The translations under genes and the position numbers were made by a program. 37,416 bases of DNA from a virus. The notes beneath the pieces are model-generated. The model worked only from the letters and a program-made list of their open reading frames with translations, had not been told where the DNA came from and ran no database searches. Location: the IMG/VR virus record IMGVR_UViG_3300021185_001151, positions 1 through 37,416 of that record; one strand, 5' to 3'. This document shows, one piece after another, positions 1 to 9,691 of the stretch. How positions within the stretch are numbered: the first letter of the stretch is position 1; every line of letters begins with the position of its first letter.

Positions 1-1
1 T

Positions 2-2194
2 TTACCAAAGTTTCGTGATGCGTTCTATGCACGTAATGTCGATACCACTGATTTTGACAAGTTTCTATTGTACTTCAAAAATAAGTACATGGACAATCTG
101 CCGTTTGATTCGTCAACCGATTTACGATTTGTTATCAAACATATTACAGACTTCTATAGACGTAAGGGCACCGAGGAATCGTTGCGTCTTTTCTTTCGTA
201 TGTTTTTCAACGAAGAAGTCGAAGTATTCTATCCTAGTTCATCTATTCTAAAGCTATCTGATTCTATTTATGGATCAAGCCAGTACTTAGAAATGAAACC
301 AGTTTCTAGTATTAGAGATTATCCTATTGTTCGTGGCGCAAAGATTGTGGGCGATACGTCAAAAGCAGAAGCGTTTATAGATGAAGTGATATTCAAAAAC
401 TTCAATGGTTCTATTACACCAATCGCTTTCATATCAAATGTCAATGGTAAGTTTATATCGGATGACGTGTTGACTTCTACTTTAGGTGATATCGTAAATA
501 ATGTAGGTAAACTTATCAAGGGCAGTATTAGTAATGCAACAGTACAGAATGAAGCAAGACTTCCTGGTAACAACATCGGCGATGATCTAAAACTTATTTC
601 TACTGACAACGGTGTCTACGGCAAAGCAGTAGTAGATACAGTTCGTGAAACTACGACAGGCGTTATTGAGTTTGAAGTAGAAGATGGTGGCTATGGATAT
701 GCCGTGCAACAAGACGGTGTAAACAACGCAACTCTAAATGACTATTTGATCACTAATCAAGTTTTAGTTGTCGATACTAATAGTGGATATGACGTAAAGC
801 CATTCGATACTATTACATTTACTTCCGCAGAAGTTAGATATATCAGTAATGATCAGCAAGTACCTGGGTTTAGTGCAGTAAGCATAACTGTTACAGTGGT
901 AAAATTCGAAGGCTCTGTAATCTATTGTGTTGTGCCGAGTAACGATCTGCCTGTATTACCAGATAACTCGTACCTAGAAGGGACAAATGATAGAACTAGT
1001 GCAACTATTCGTACTACTAAAACATCTGCTTACTTACCTCAAGCACAGTATCGTGTTAGCACAATCAAGGATGCCGAAACTGTTACGTTGATTCCAGATA
1101 TATTATCTGATTTCTTGAACGTAACGCTAAACTCAAGTGACTATGGCATGTCTGGCTCTGGTGCTGAAACTGTCAACACAACTATTCGTGATGCATTTAC
1201 TCCTGTCACATATCAGATTGGACAAATTGACACTATCAATGTATTAGACTCCGGACAAGGATATCAAAACGATCTTCCATCAATTGTTAGAATGCCTGAG
1301 ATCAATAACTTCTTACACAAAGATATCGGACTCACTTTCAACAACACTGAGTTTCTACTTCTAGTCGGAGATGTGATTACTCAGGTAAGACAGATTGAAG
1401 ACTTGAGCGATTGGACTACCTCTAATACTACAACGTATGTGAACTATACTGTAAAGCTGAAGTTCTTACGTAGAGACGGTGATATATTTTACTTCAAGCC
1501 TCTGTCATTCTATCAAATAGACCCAGAAGTTCAGATAAACATCAAGGGCAATATGTACGATATCGTTGATTCTTTCGAAGATGTCAATTCATTGCCTATG
1601 GGACGAAATGCAAATATAACTGGCACAGCATTTTTTGCTTCTGGTCAAATAGATACTATTACCGTCACTGACACAGGATATAAATATAACAATGGTGAAA
1701 GACTTTCTATAGTAAATAATAATCCCGATAGCGATCTATACGGTACTGCGGTAGCAACAGTTGAAGTTGAGACACGTGGTAGTGGATTTACTGAAGGAAA
1801 GTGGCAGACAACTACATCATTTTTGAATGAAAAGACTAAGGTTATTAGAGATAATGATTACTATCAAGAGTACTCGTATGACATATCCTCTATTGTAAAT
1901 CCAGATAAGTATGAAAGTTTAGTAAAAGAAGAAGTTTCTGTAGCAGGCACAAAACTGTTCAGTTCTCCTCTCATAAATAGTGTAAACAAGTTTGAAACAG
2001 ACGTGAATATTGATTTTGAAGTATTCACATTAGACGAAGAATTGAACGTTGCAAATAACTTTGTGGAAGTTGGTCCTCTATACAGAAGACAATTCTTTGC
2101 TCCACCAGTTGTTGGCACAGACGAATTGGTTGCAACAGTGGCGAACATCGTATCAGATGTCACGCTAAGAGTTCAATCAGATATAAACAGCTAA
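2..2194 (+). CDS. Baseplate-region virion structural protein, 5' truncated by the window
   Basis: The reading frame is already open at base 2 and has no stop until TAA at 2192-2194, so the first codon lies left of the window and about 730 residues are visible. The start of the visible part resembles a conserved segment of marine T4-like phage structural proteins that sit next to gp6 and gp8: a helical DFYRRKGTEESLRLFFRM stretch followed by VEVFYPSSSIL. The rest is beta-rich, with at least four short Gly-x-Gly-Tyr-like units (near 676-703, 1249-1270, 1672-1698 and 1771-1797), a pattern common in phage wedge and fibre proteins. It lies 10 bases upstream of gp8, so a baseplate wedge role is likely; it occupies the place of T4 gp7. 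I do not see enough to call it gp7. The TTG at base 68 is internal and is not the start. Confidence 0.8.
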   Translation, partial: LPKFRDAFYARNVDTTDFDKFLLYFKNKYMDNLPFDSSTDLRFVIKHITDFYRRKGTEESLRLFFRMFFNEEVEVFYPSSSILKLSDSIYGSSQYLEMKPVSSIRDYPIVRGAKIVGDTSKAEAFIDEVIFKNFNGSITPIAFISNVNGKFISDDVLTSTLGDIVNNVGKLIKGSISNATVQNEARLPGNNIGDDLKLISTDNGVYGKAVVDTVRETTTGVIEFEVEDGGYGYAVQQDGVNNATLNDYLITNQVLVVDTNSGYDVKPFDTITFTSAEVRYISNDQQVPGFSAVSITVTVVKFEGSVIYCVVPSNDLPVLPDNSYLEGTNDRTSATIRTTKTSAYLPQAQYRVSTIKDAETVTLIPDILSDFLNVTLNSSDYGMSGSGAETVNTTIRDAFTPVTYQIGQIDTINVLDSGQGYQNDLPSIVRMPEINNFLHKDIGLTFNNTEFLLLVGDVITQVRQIEDLSDWTTSNTTTYVNYTVKLKFLRRDGDIFYFKPLSFYQIDPEVQINIKGNMYDIVDSFEDVNSLPMGRNANITGTAFFASGQIDTITVTDTGYKYNNGERLSIVNNNPDSDLYGTAVATVEVETRGSGFTEGKWQTTTSFLNEKTKVIRDNDYYQEYSYDISSIVNPDKYESLVKEEVSVAGTKLFSSPLINSVNKFETDVNIDFEVFTLDEELNVANNFVEVGPLYRRQFFAPPVVGTDELVATVANIVSDVTLRVQSDINS

Positions 2195-2204
2195 AGGCAT
2201 ATAG

Positions 2205-3974
2205 ATGGCTAAGATTATTACAGAAAATTTTAGAGTGCAAACCACGAACGAACTATATCGTTCGTTTACCGAGGGCAATCAAACTATCGTTACAGACTTT
2301 ACTGCCGACATGAATACTTATGTCGATAGTGGTGCTATTAGCCTTTCGAACTCAGACAAGACTACACTCTTCAATTACTTTCCAGCATCTCTATTAGAGA
2401 TTATGAATGCGTCTCAACCAGACAGTACGTATTACGTAATGGCGTCCTCGATTACTAAAGGCGCTACAATTGAAAACACACAGTTTCAAAAGCGAGAGTT
2501 TCAACGCAGGGTTATCTTTGGCAATAAAGTTACGCAATCAGACATTCGATATATGTTTGACATCAATGCTTGGAATAGTGGCACTGTCTATGACGCTTAT
2601 GATGATAGAGAAGACATCTCTACCCTCAATATGTATGTAACAGTTCTTGATGGCACAATAAACGAAGGTTCCTATAAAGTGTATAAGTGCTTAGGAAACA
2701 ACGGTGGTACTGCGTCAGTAGCCGCACCATCGACTAGTGACGTAGATGCAGTGTATGAGATACAATCAGACGATGGATATGTTTGGAAATATATGTTCTC
2801 GGTACCGCCAGCTGAATACATTACTTATGCCACAGCAACATCTTTGCCTTACTACGCTGATGCTACAGTAGTATCTGCGGCAGTTGAATCTATCTCTGAC
2901 ATTATAATTACAAAAACAAAGAATCAATTGTTCGGTGCAAACACTGGTGCATACAATTTAGGAAATCTAACTATACAAGCTGTGAACTTGGTCGATAGTG
3001 TTTCGAACAGATGGGAAATTGAAGTAAAAACAGATTCTTCTGCTAGTACTCCAACACATGAACCTAACGCATACACTAACATGTATATTAGAACAGACAA
3101 TGGCGCACTTTATGACATCGATGCTTCTGACTCACCAGCTGGCGCTGATGCATCAACTAAAACATTCTTTGTTTATATAACTTCAGTTGGTGCACCTTCA
3201 CTGAGTTCCGATCAAGCCGCATTCATTGTACCGAAAGTAGAAGTAAGTGCTTCAGGCGGTACAAGAGCGTTAGCATACGGAGAGTTGAATGCAAGTGGTA
3301 CACTTATAGATGTAAAGATTGATACTAAAGGTACACATTATAAGTATGCAACATCGACATTGAAATTGCCACCAGCACTACAAGATCAATCAGCAACAAC
3401 AGAACTTAGAGCAATCATGTCACCTCGTGGAGGGCATGGCTCTGATCCAATTTCAGAACTGTATATGTCAAAGTTAGCAGTTATCACAAACTTCTTTACG
3501 AGTAGTTTGAATAACATTCCTGACAGTAACACATATACACGTGTAGGTCTAGTGAAGAATCCAGTATTCGCAGACGCCACTTCACCTACATCTTTAGATA
3601 ATAGAATGGAAGTTCGTGTATCGGGAGACATTAGTTCTGCCGTAAATGCAAATCAAGTCATCGTTCAAACAGTCGGAAGCGAGACTTTTTCTGCCAAAAT
3701 ACATGAAGTAAAGTACACAACTGGGAGCCCTGGCTATACGTCATTGTTCCTAGTAGACTACGTAGGCGACCATAACGCTACATTTGCTACAGGCAGTATT
3801 GACATAAAAGATTCGGTAACTTCGGATGTTACTGGTACGTATAGCATAAATAATGTTGTGAACACAGGTAAATACGTAGACTACAGCGGCGATCTTCTTC
3901 ACTTTGTGGATTTCGATGCAATTGCAAGAGAACCAGAAAGACGTGAGAAAATCAAATTCGTTTTCGACTTCTAG
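2205..3974 (+). CDS. 8: Baseplate wedge subunit, gp8-like
   Basis: This 589-residue protein starts MAKIITENFRVQTTNELYRS, matching the N-terminal style of gp8 in marine T4-like phages. It carries the hallmark segment DDGYVWKYMFSVPPAEYI at about residues 189-206, preceded by a VYKCLGNNGG strand. In T4, gp8 is a dimeric component of the baseplate wedge that joins gp10, gp7 and gp6. T4 gp8 is about 334 residues; this protein is longer, as is usual in the marine relatives, with extra beta-rich sequence in the C-terminal two thirds, including a KIDTKGTHYKYA repeat-like unit. The gene follows the truncated structural gene by 10 bases and precedes the DUF4815 gene by 15. Its ribosome site is weak (AAAGG), so coupled translation from upstream is possible. 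Confidence 0.85.
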   Translation: MAKIITENFRVQTTNELYRSFTEGNQTIVTDFTADMNTYVDSGAISLSNSDKTTLFNYFPASLLEIMNASQPDSTYYVMASSITKGATIENTQFQKREFQRRVIFGNKVTQSDIRYMFDINAWNSGTVYDAYDDREDISTLNMYVTVLDGTINEGSYKVYKCLGNNGGTASVAAPSTSDVDAVYEIQSDDGYVWKYMFSVPPAEYITYATATSLPYYADATVVSAAVESISDIIITKTKNQLFGANTGAYNLGNLTIQAVNLVDSVSNRWEIEVKTDSSASTPTHEPNAYTNMYIRTDNGALYDIDASDSPAGADASTKTFFVYITSVGAPSLSSDQAAFIVPKVEVSASGGTRALAYGELNASGTLIDVKIDTKGTHYKYATSTLKLPPALQDQSATTELRAIMSPRGGHGSDPISELYMSKLAVITNFFTSSLNNIPDSNTYTRVGLVKNPVFADATSPTSLDNRMEVRVSGDISSAVNANQVIVQTVGSETFSAKIHEVKYTTGSPGYTSLFLVDYVGDHNATFATGSIDIKDSVTSDVTGTYSINNVVNTGKYVDYSGDLLHFVDFDAIAREPERREKIKFVFDF

Positions 3975-3989
3975 GAAAGAGACTTATAC

Positions 3990-6900
3990 ATGGGCATTAA
4001 TAAAGACCTAAACATTGATCCTTACTATGAGAATTTTTATGATTCTGCTAACCCTCAGTATAAGCAGTACAATAAAGTTCTCTTTAGACCAGCACGTGCT
4101 GTACAAGCCCGTGAACTGACTCAATTGCAAACAATCCTGCAGGAGCAGGTTGAACGCTTTGGTTCAAATGTCTATCAAGAAGGAACAGTAATTACTGGTA
4201 TCAACGTCACTGAGCGTACAGATATCTTCTACGTAAAAGTGAATGACACAGCGTCTTTGCCAGACCCTACTCTATATGAGCCATCAACTTCAGTTGACGT
4301 AAATACTGGAGAAGAAGTCACAACAGAATACACGCTGAGAACTTTAGTCGGTACCCAATATCTTACTGCTAAAATTCTAAAAGCCTCTAACGGCTTCCAA
4401 ACACGTGACCCTAATCTCAAAACATTTTTCGTCAACTATCTAACTACAGTTCAGGCAGCCGACGGAACAGACATCAAGCAATTTTCTCCTGGTGATGTGC
4501 TAGAAGTTCTTGATAGCGATGGTAATCCAGTTAGCGGTGTATCTGCTACTGTTGCATCAGTGAACAATCCAGTTGGACACGCTTTTGGTGCCTCTGTAGA
4601 TGAAGGTGTTATCTTTCAGAAGGGACACTTCGTATTCGTAGAAGATCAATTGATCATCATCGAAAAGTATTCTTTGACTCCTAGAGATGTTGCTCTTGGT
4701 TTCAACATTCAAGAAAATATTATCACATCTGGTCAAGACTCGACACTGCTTGACAACGCACAGGGATACAATAATGATAATGCCCCTGGTGCGGACAGAT
4801 TACAACTCAAGCCAATTCTTACAGCATATGAAGCGGCAGATGAGCCAGACGATTTCTTTGCTCTAGTTCGCTTTGAAAATGGCGAAGCAGTTACTATTCG
4901 TAACGTAACACAGTTCAACTCTATTGCACAAACAATGGCACGTAGAACGTTTGAGGAATCAGGCGACTATGTAACACGTGGCATGAACTTGTCGCTAGAA
5001 GATGACGGCACTAATATTCAAGCCGTAGTATCTCCTGGTAAAGCATACGTGAACGGTTATGAAGTAGAGTCAGTCGGTAAGAGATACTTAGACGTTGCAC
5101 CTTTAGGATCTAGTGACACGATCACTAGAAATAATGAAGGTACAGGCGCACATTTTGGTCAATACTTAGAGTTCAGTTGGCAAGCGCCCACAGGTACTAC
5201 TAATAGTGCAATTAGACTAAACCCATTTGAGATGGACGGTACTCGTTACCCCATGTATGATAATGGTAACAATCAGATAGGTACATGTTCTATAGGTAGC
5301 GTCTCACAAGGAACATCAATAAATGGAACTCAGCAAGGTAGACTGTATATCTATGCAGTAGATAAAGATCCTCTGTATATCAATACTGACATATACAGAA
5401 TAGGCGGTAACTCTGATAACACTGTACCTGGAACTATTATAACTGCCGGTCTGTTTGATGTCAATAATTCTGCTCTAGTATTTCCTCTCGGAAGTAATCA
5501 CGTAAAACAGATTAGTGATCTTGTGTTTGTTAGACGTGTACGTGAGACAATAAGTACAGCAACAGGTGCATTCGTACTTGAGCCTACTCCTACAACTCAG
5601 CCATTAGCAGAAAACATTCTAATGGTGAACACAGTCGCACAGTTAGTACCACCTATCACTGGCGGTAATTCTGGTATCACTACTTCGACATATCCAAGTG
5701 GCGGAACTCAGATCAACATTGCCGCACCTGATCAATTAGGCGATGGCGTATTACAATTTGTGTATTATGATCGTCTAGAAAAAGAAGTGGCAGCCGACTC
5801 ACTCTCTGCTATCGATGCTTATATGACCCTTACATATGATGAGACCGCTGATAGAGGTAATATTGGTCTACCAAATGGTGTCAAATTGCTAGAAGTGATT
5901 GACGATAATGGTTCTGGTGAAAACATCACAGAGAGATTCAGACTTGTAAACAATCAAAAAGACAGTTACTATGATCTTTCATATATTCAGTTGAAGAAAG
6001 GTCAAGCACTAAACAATACAACAGGAACAGGTCAAGCACTACGAGTACGAGTGACAGTTCTACGTAGAACCTCTACTGTAGGTAATGGATATCTGACCGT
6101 AGATAGCTACTCAGGAATCGATAAGAAACTCCTGAAACGCTTTAGTACATTATCTGGTCTTGCAATTGACTTGCCAAATGCAATCGATTTCAGACCATAC
6201 GCAACACCGGCTATCATCTACTCGACCGGTATTGCTGGCGCACCCGCAGTTCAAGCAGTCACAAAGAGTATTGTGCCTAATGTTGCTCTCGCTGATAGAT
6301 CAACAATTCTTGCAACGCACGAAGTATTCCTTCCACGAATTGACTCTGTAGTAGTTGACTCACGTGGTGAATTTGACATCGTTCAAGGTTCACCCTCAGA
6401 GAAGCCTAGTATTCCAGAAGTCAAAGATGTATTTCAACTAGGAGAAATTTATATCCCAGGAGCGGCATTGACGCTCAAGGGTTCGAACCCAGTGAAGATT
6501 AGTACGAAGACTATTCGTAACTACACTATGAAAGACATCACTCATTTCGACACTAGAATAAAAAGACTTACAGAAGCAGTAGCACTAAATGCTCTTGAAA
6601 AAGCGGCATCTGAGATGTTCATTCCAGATTCGTCTGGCGATAACAGATTCAAAAATGGTTTCTTAGTAGATACGTTTGGTAGCTTTGCAACGTCCGATGT
6701 TGCAGATCCAGAATTCAAAATGGCTATTGATCCCTCATACAAAGTTGGTATGCCTGCGCTCAAGACATTCAACGTTGATTTGAAAAGACGTACAACTACA
6801 TCGTCTGGAATCTCTCCATTTGGAGAGTTTACAACCCTAGCAGAAGACGGTTCACGTACTGTACAGATTGAACAGCCATATGCAACAAACTTTAGAAACT

Positions 6901-9500
6901 GTGTATCTAACTTCTATAACTATGAAGGCTCAGTAGATATCAGTCCTAAGTTTAGTTCAGACTATGATACTATCAGAAATCCTGACACAAACATTAGTAT
7001 AGACCTTGCTACTCCTATGATAGATTTCATGGAAAATCTACAGGAGTTTCTCCCTCTGACAACTGATAGAGAAGTAGGTGACGTTTTCTTAGCAGGCAGT
7101 TCTACTGCACCAGATAGAAGAGAAGGAAATACCATAATTGGCGGTGTAAACGAAACATGGCGCCAAGAGTGGGAAACCCTATCTATGGGTGTAGACACAA
7201 ACGAAAACACTCAAGAAGGCGTTGGAGATTTCGTAACGGATATTTCACTACGTCCATACGTCAAAGCAAAAGAAGTAAAGGTACTTGTAACTGGATTACG
7301 TCCTAACACACGTCACTATTTCTACTTTGCAGATGGTGTAGATGTAAACGCACACGTAACACCAGGGCAATACGTTGCACAAGATAACGGTGACGGCACA
7401 CTAGCTGTTGGTGTTCAAAATGTATTTGCTAAGAAGGGACAATCAGGTGCGACTACAGCTCCAGGTCAAGCAGTAACTAGTGACAACAAAGGCGTTCTGG
7501 CAGCTATCTTCAACATCCCAGGTGGAACATTCTTTGCTGGCGAAAACAAATTAGAAGTAAGTGACGTATCACAGTACTCAAGTATTGAGTCTGCTGGTAC
7601 ATCTTACGGTACAGTAACATACCGTGCATACAGCTTTGGTATTAGTAAGTCTGCACTAGATGTTACAACACGTAGTCCAGATTTTAGAACAGATGTTGTT
7701 GACACATTCTCTACAGATAACGTATCATTCCGTGAAACATGGAGAAGAAGAACTGATCCATTGGCACAAACATTCTTTATCAAGTCTGGTATGGGTCAAG
7801 GCGCTAAGTCAATCTACGTAAAAGATATCGACTTGTTCTTCAAGAGAAAAGATGCTGTTGTAGGATTTACTTTAGAAGTACGTGAAGTCATCAACGGATA
7901 TCCATCATCTAAGGTTTTACCATTTGGTCGTAAGTACATGACTTCATCTGAAGTAGCTGTGTCAGACACTGGTACTGCCGCAACAACTGTATCGTTTGAC
8001 AATCCAATCAAGTTGGATGTTGAGCGTGAATATGCATTCGTTGTTCTACCAGATGCTAACTCACCTGAGTACTTGATCTGGACATCTAAAGTTGGCGGTA
8101 CTGATCTAGCATCAGGCGCTGGTACTCCAGTCACACAGGACTGGGGTGAAGGTGTACTATTCACATCTACAAACAACAGAGCATGGAAGTCTTACCAAGA
8201 TGAAGACGTGAAGTTCAGAATCAAGAAACTAAACTTTGCAACGTCAACTGGTTATGTTGATCTTGTGCCAAATAATCCAGAGTTCTTGACTATTACTAGT
8301 TCTGTGGGTGCCTTCGAAGACGGAGAATTTGCATATGTCAAGAAAACTAGTGGCGGATCATATACATCTAGTGGTAACAACACACTGACTGGAGATGGAC
8401 GTGAAGTAACAATCAATCAATCTACTGCATTCGCAGTGGGCGACTACATTGTATTAGAAAAAGGCTCTGAAAAGAAAGTCACTAAGATTCTCGCCAAATC
8501 AGAAGTCTCGGGTATCACTACACTTACAGTAGATAGTCCTGTGATCTTCAATACGGCAGTTGTCGGTAGCATTACAGCGACATTTGTTGTAGGTGGTTAC
8601 GTACAGTTCTTCAACTCTAGTAAGCCCACAGAACTACACTTGACAGAATCTTCTGCAAGACAGAACTTTAGAATTATTGGTAACGGCACTGAGACTATCA
8701 CGGGTGAAAAATCTGGAGCTGGTGCTACAGTATCAAATGTATTTGACGCTGATATCTCATACTTCCAGCCAATCATTCACAAGTTCAACTCACTCAAGAC
8801 TTCTACAAAACTGAAGCTTATGTCTGGTGACCCAACACTAGATGGTACTCCTGGCAGTCAAATGGTTTCAGACAAGAGTATTGCTGGTAACAGTTCAGTA
8901 TATCTGACTGGTAATCCTAGAAGTATTCCAAGTCAATCTAATATTGTTGATGCTGGACAAAGTGTATCAGAAGACTTTGCTATTCGTATAGACATGAACA
9001 ATAACGCATACACATCAACCTCACCTTCGGTAGATGATGATCTATCGATGTTGACAGTTTATCAATACGATATTACAAATTCAGACTTGACATCATCAAC
9101 TTACGTATCTAAAAAGGCAACCTTGTCAGATAGAATGTATGCTGTTGGCTTGAAAGTTTTAGTGGGAGCATATAGACCTGCGGGTACAATGCTTGACGTA
9201 TATGCAAGATTTGTTATTCCAACAAACGTTGAGAATTTCACTGACTGGATGCAACTGTCCCAGGAAACTACAGAAGTATTCTCTTCATCACATAATATTC
9301 GTGATCATAGAGAAATTGAGTATAACTTGCCAGAGGCAGATGCAAACTTCTTGGGTACAAATGAATATAGCGCATTTCAGATAAAAATTGTCATGAGGCA
9401 CATGACACAAACAGAGTTAGATGCTAACTCTCAGCCAATCACTACAGGTGCTCATTTATATCCACATATAGCAGATTATAGGGCAATAGCGATCACATGA
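3990..9500 (+). CDS. Large tail/baseplate structural protein with N-terminal DUF4815 domain
   Basis: At 1836 residues this is the largest gene in the window. The N-terminus contains the DUF4815 signature: YNKVLFRPARAVQARELTQL followed by QTILQEQVERFGSNVYQEG, about residues 27-66. DUF4815 proteins are phage tail or baseplate structural proteins of unknown detailed function. Recognisable later parts are a long beta-rich middle and a C-terminal section (about residues 1250-1836) with fibre-like strands such as LAQTFFIKSG and FQPIIHKFNSLKTSTKLKL. The start is supported by an AGGAAAGAG ribosome site ahead of ATG. A CATAAATA element at 3845-3852 could be a weak late promoter. The stop codon overlaps the next start as ATGA. 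Its size and place after gp8 suggest a peripheral baseplate role, such as the fibre-connecting part that gp9/gp10 supply in T4; that role is inference. Confidence 0.85.
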   Translation: MGINKDLNIDPYYENFYDSANPQYKQYNKVLFRPARAVQARELTQLQTILQEQVERFGSNVYQEGTVITGINVTERTDIFYVKVNDTASLPDPTLYEPSTSVDVNTGEEVTTEYTLRTLVGTQYLTAKILKASNGFQTRDPNLKTFFVNYLTTVQAADGTDIKQFSPGDVLEVLDSDGNPVSGVSATVASVNNPVGHAFGASVDEGVIFQKGHFVFVEDQLIIIEKYSLTPRDVALGFNIQENIITSGQDSTLLDNAQGYNNDNAPGADRLQLKPILTAYEAADEPDDFFALVRFENGEAVTIRNVTQFNSIAQTMARRTFEESGDYVTRGMNLSLEDDGTNIQAVVSPGKAYVNGYEVESVGKRYLDVAPLGSSDTITRNNEGTGAHFGQYLEFSWQAPTGTTNSAIRLNPFEMDGTRYPMYDNGNNQIGTCSIGSVSQGTSINGTQQGRLYIYAVDKDPLYINTDIYRIGGNSDNTVPGTIITAGLFDVNNSALVFPLGSNHVKQISDLVFVRRVRETISTATGAFVLEPTPTTQPLAENILMVNTVAQLVPPITGGNSGITTSTYPSGGTQINIAAPDQLGDGVLQFVYYDRLEKEVAADSLSAIDAYMTLTYDETADRGNIGLPNGVKLLEVIDDNGSGENITERFRLVNNQKDSYYDLSYIQLKKGQALNNTTGTGQALRVRVTVLRRTSTVGNGYLTVDSYSGIDKKLLKRFSTLSGLAIDLPNAIDFRPYATPAIIYSTGIAGAPAVQAVTKSIVPNVALADRSTILATHEVFLPRIDSVVVDSRGEFDIVQGSPSEKPSIPEVKDVFQLGEIYIPGAALTLKGSNPVKISTKTIRNYTMKDITHFDTRIKRLTEAVALNALEKAASEMFIPDSSGDNRFKNGFLVDTFGSFATSDVADPEFKMAIDPSYKVGMPALKTFNVDLKRRTTTSSGISPFGEFTTLAEDGSRTVQIEQPYATNFRNCVSNFYNYEGSVDISPKFSSDYDTIRNPDTNISIDLATPMIDFMENLQEFLPLTTDREVGDVFLAGSSTAPDRREGNTIIGGVNETWRQEWETLSMGVDTNENTQEGVGDFVTDISLRPYVKAKEVKVLVTGLRPNTRHYFYFADGVDVNAHVTPGQYVAQDNGDGTLAVGVQNVFAKKGQSGATTAPGQAVTSDNKGVLAAIFNIPGGTFFAGENKLEVSDVSQYSSIESAGTSYGTVTYRAYSFGISKSALDVTTRSPDFRTDVVDTFSTDNVSFRETWRRRTDPLAQTFFIKSGMGQGAKSIYVKDIDLFFKRKDAVVGFTLEVREVINGYPSSKVLPFGRKYMTSSEVAVSDTGTAATTVSFDNPIKLDVEREYAFVVLPDANSPEYLIWTSKVGGTDLASGAGTPVTQDWGEGVLFTSTNNRAWKSYQDEDVKFRIKKLNFATSTGYVDLVPNNPEFLTITSSVGAFEDGEFAYVKKTSGGSYTSSGNNTLTGDGREVTINQSTAFAVGDYIVLEKGSEKKVTKILAKSEVSGITTLTVDSPVIFNTAVVGSITATFVVGGYVQFFNSSKPTELHLTESSARQNFRIIGNGTETITGEKSGAGATVSNVFDADISYFQPIIHKFNSLKTSTKLKLMSGDPTLDGTPGSQMVSDKSIAGNSSVYLTGNPRSIPSQSNIVDAGQSVSEDFAIRIDMNNNAYTSTSPSVDDDLSMLTVYQYDITNSDLTSSTYVSKKATLSDRMYAVGLKVLVGAYRPAGTMLDVYARFVIPTNVENFTDWMQLSQETTEVFSSSHNIRDHREIEYNLPEADANFLGTNEYSAFQIKIVMRHMTQTELDANSQPITTGAHLYPHIADYRAIAIT

Positions 9501-9691
9501 TACATACAGACGCATATCTTTCAAGAACGGACTCTAACAATATTATCAATAATGACAGAACTGGTTATGCGGCTGCCAAACTGCGCCGTCAACGTGAAGG
9601 TTATATTGCTGGTTTAGAGGTTCGAATAAATAAGCTTGAAGACTGCGTAAACTGTTTGCAACAAACATTAGAAGAGATTAGAAACAAATGA
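9497..9691 (+). CDS. Small coiled-coil protein between two tail genes
   Basis: This is a 64-residue charged protein. Residues about 38-64 show heptad spacing of hydrophobic residues (LEVRINKLEDCV then CLQQTLEEIRNK), which predicts a short coiled coil and therefore an oligomer. It contains a Cys-x-x-Cys pair (DCVNC). The start overlaps the stop of the DUF4815 gene as ATGA, and its own stop overlaps the next start as ATGA, so it is translationally coupled on both sides. I do not recognise a family. Possible roles are a fibre trimerisation or assembly factor, or a small structural connector. It is unlikely to be a chance ORF because both junctions are perfect four-base overlaps. Confidence 0.7.
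   Translation: MIHTDAYLSRTDSNNIINNDRTGYAAAKLRRQREGYIAGLEVRINKLEDCVNCLQQTLEEIRNK
9625..9632 (+). promoter_or_regulatory. Possible late promoter, AATAAATA
   Basis: One mismatch to TATAAATA at the first base, 55 bases before the S74 fibre start and inside the preceding gene. Confidence 0.4.

Noticed and set aside
68-70. TTG as the start of the first gene
   Set aside because: The frame is open to the left edge of the window and the upstream residues fit the same protein, so the true start lies outside.
1679-1686. TATAAATA as a late promoter for gp8
   Set aside because: It is 518 bases from the next start and lies deep in coding sequence; chance occurrence is likely.
7814-8176. Minus-strand ORF of 120 residues inside the DUF4815 gene
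   Set aside because: It has no promoter, ribosome site or recognisable sequence and lies fully inside a well-supported gene.
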